Origin: Scilla litardierei
Lineage: Eukaryota > Streptophyta > Magnoliopsida > Asparagales > Asparagaceae
DNA length: 64,000 bases
Reading direction: 5' to 3'
Assembly (NCBI GenBank): GCA_030789695.1
Contig: CM061138.1
Location: forward strand, 12,038,214-12,102,213
Notes under the pieces: generated by a model
What the model was told of the DNA's origin: nothing
Database searches by the model: none
What the model saw: the letters and a program-made list of their open reading frames with translations, nothing else
Shown: positions 61,701 to 64,000 of the stretch, one piece after another
Numbering within the stretch: position 1 is the stretch's first letter
Layout of the letters: the number at the start of each line of letters is the position of its first letter
Program-made: the position numbers and the translations under genes

Positions 61701-64000
61701 TTAAACGACATATAAGCTACAGGATAAGCTTAGAGAATTGTGCATTTGCTGAGATACTGGAAGATTACTGAAAGAGGGGAATTGCACGTAAGAGAAGGGA
61801 GTATCTTCATGGACTGGCTTCCACCAATCAAAGTTTCGCGCATTTCAGATAGATTCAATTCATGATTGTAGTGTTGTGATTGGGCACGAACGTTCTTGTC
61901 CTTACTTAGAGGTAAGCCACCTTTCTATCGAAAGGTGGATTTTCCAGTTCGGTGTATGTTTCTGAAAGAAGGAAATTAGAATCTAATGATTTCCCTGATT
62001 CTGAGAGAGAGAGAGAGAGAGAAAACAAGATTGTTAAAGCCAGGGCAGAGAAGCAATCAACTGAATTGGTCCATGTTGTTAACAAGTGAAGGCACCGAAC
62101 GGATGAAGATCTCGCAAATTCATTGTTCTTTCTTGATTCAAATCTTTTAAGAAAGAACTTCTTTCGCTATTGAAGCCATGCCTGAGTTATCAACTTTGGA
62201 TTTGTAGATACGGAAACCAGGCCAGGCTGATGATGTCTCTGCCACACACAGTCGACAATCAGAGTTGGATCAAGAAGACCTTACGCGTGGCATATCTCAA
62301 TTCCCTTCACAAAACTAAACTAACATTTTGATAAAGAGCTTATTCACCTTTCTTTCATCCACTACATTTTTCGGGTGAAAAAGCACGCAACGAAATATTG
62401 TGAATTATTTTATGGCTCGAGATTGGGCTGCTTGAGAGATGGTTGAAGGGTAACGGTATGGAATGGTATCGTCCCCTCTAGAGGTAGGTATCTCGTTCCG
62501 AAGTTCGTTTCTTCCACACTCAAAAGGTAAACGCACATCCGGCCAAGTGGATTAGAGGTTTTAGCGTGGAATTACTTATTATAGAATGACCACGAGGGTT
62601 ACTTACTAACCTGGGATTTGAGGGTTCGTCAGCACGGACTGAGCATGCTTATTCATTGGCGTATTCTATCACCTTCCGCTAGCTCTTTATCATCTTGGAC
62701 TTTCGGACTCGCACCTGGGTTAGCTTAATAGAACTGATAGGAGTATTAAGGTAAGGAAATTTACTCTAGAAAGAGTTGACTTCCTTACTCTAGAAATATC
62801 TATCAAAAGGAGATGAAAAAGTAATAGCACCTCGAGCCCCGGGTTAGCTGGCTTGCTTACTCCAACAAGGTATGCTGACTTAGGGGTTATTCCTACTCTT
62901 ACTCCGAGGATACTCTACCCTTAAAATAGCACCAGCATAATTATCTTACTATCCCACACTAGCTTACAATATCCTTGATTTTGAGTCTGTAGTTGTTTTA
63001 GTTCATTCCTTAGTGATTGAATTTGAAATATCCATGAGCCGCAGGAACAGAACGTACCACTTCACTTCAATGGCACTCAGTGCTAGATAGATAATCCATA
63101 TTCTCTGATGATGATAGAGAGGAAGAGGATCGTGATGCTTCCCATCTATTTAGGAAGTCCTTTCTGTAGACCCTGAGCTTCGTTGAATGCGAACTTGTAG
63201 AAAGACCGACTCAAACTACATTGGCGTATCGAAAGCAGAATGTCCGGGATTCAATTAGGATCAAAAGAATGCACGTCGGGGGTGCATGTTGTCGGAAGAG
63301 ACTCTGCTCGCTTGGGATTGCCATTGAGTTTACGAGTTTTCCTTCGTAGTCCTTTCCTTGTGTTCTGGTTGCTTTAGTCCAACCTGTTGTTTAAGCTCTG
63401 TTATGTTTCCAATCCCTCAGAACGCGTATAAAAAAAGGCAAGCTCGGACGTATGAAAAAAAGGCAAGCTCGGACAGGCAGAAATTAAAAGATACCATTCT
63501 CCGCATTTCTAATTATTCGGTTAGCGTATTTCACTTAATGAATCACGTGTTTTCAAAGCATTACTCTTACTGGAAATGATCGATTCATTTGTTGGTTTGA
63601 TAGAAACCCAACCCTTCGATTACATAAATTTTACTGGCAACAGGAGAGCATCATAGTTGACATGGTCGGATCCCTAGTCCCAATATCAGTCTCTACTCTT
63701 TCTGTAATTGACTCCATCTCGCTCCCGACTCCGCTCCTCCCTTCGATGCGGGTAGATTAATTCCAAGACCAAAGCCATTGATTTTATTGGTGAAAAAATC
63801 GCTGGCTAATTCAAAAGATTGAGCTCAATGTATATATCCGAGTAAGATTCATGTGCTGCATCGATTGAGGGACCCGCTTCACATCCATTCCAGATACCAA
63901 GACACTCTATGATTCAATGAGATCCCTCCTTGGCTCTTTAAACTGGGCTAAGTCCAACTCCATAAGGTTTGTGGGGAATATCATTTAGAGGGGCCGCTTG
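61700..64000. other. Unidentified block, possible mitochondrial insertion (NUMT)
   Basis: The texture changes: moderate GC, many short A/G-rich runs (GAAAGAAGG, GAGAGAGA at 61995-62020), no microsatellite TA runs, no transposon ends, and few reading frames. Sentences such as GCACCTCGAGCCCCGGGTTA and TCCAAGACCAAAGCCATTGA have the feel of plant mitochondrial intergenic DNA, but I could not place any gene. A 15-16 bp repeat (AAAAAGGCAAGCTCGGAC) is doubled at about 63433-63476. Confidence 0.35.

Overview
The window is plant nuclear DNA, almost certainly from an angiosperm with a large, transposon-rich genome. The evidence is a spliced plant sterol glucosyltransferase gene with GT-AG introns, Ty3/gypsy and Ty1/copia LTR retrotransposons primed by initiator-tRNA-Met, a hAT transposon, hairpin MITEs and a tRNA-derived SINE. 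No prokaryotic gene organisation is present. The species cannot be named from the sequence alone.

The main result is that nearly the whole window is one gene. Six exons of a UGT80A-type UDP-glucose:sterol 3-beta-glucosyltransferase lie on the minus strand, in transcription order: 59664-59493, 57287-57045, 44444-44333, 44229-44059, 8018-7955 and 7798-7741. All six join in phase with GT/AG borders and no internal stop, giving 820 coding bases. They encode the N-terminal half of the enzyme. The UDP-sugar-binding half must lie beyond position 1, and at least one 5' exon lies beyond 59664. The introns measure about 2.2 kb, 12.6 kb, 103 bp, 36.0 kb and 156 bp, and the last is longer than 7.7 kb. 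Essentially all transposable elements in the window sit inside these introns.

Layout, left to right. 1-7740 (last intron): a 588-bp tandem duplication, two hairpin elements, and a 2.7-kb internally deleted gypsy element (4725-7441, target duplication GTATG). 7741-8018: two short exons. 8019-44058 (36-kb intron): a degenerate plus-strand gypsy pol (8640-9611, continuing at 20144-23505), split by a gag-only gypsy (9617-20138, TSD ATGTG), which is itself split by a copia element (10984-18819, TSD CAGTG). Next comes a minus-strand gypsy tandem (23506-41689) carrying a 6.3-kb hAT transposon (31139-37430, 8-bp TSD GTACTGAG), three MITEs and a SINE, and then a probable opposite-orientation LTR. 44059-44444: two exons. 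44445-57044 (12.6-kb intron): a degenerate copia (45059 to about 56022), whose right LTR is split by a hAT-like fragment, which is split in turn by a chromodomain gypsy (49304-55279, TSD CAATC). 57045-57287: exon. 57288-59492: intron with a two-LTR remnant (57601-58485). 59493-59664: exon. 60117 to about 61250: 5' end of another gypsy. About 61700-64000: an unidentified block of different composition, possibly of mitochondrial origin.

The transposons look inactive: each coding region carries stops, frameshifts or lost catalytic residues, although several LTR pairs and target duplications are still perfect. The host exons are intact, so the gene is probably still expressed by splicing across tens of kilobases of nested insertions.
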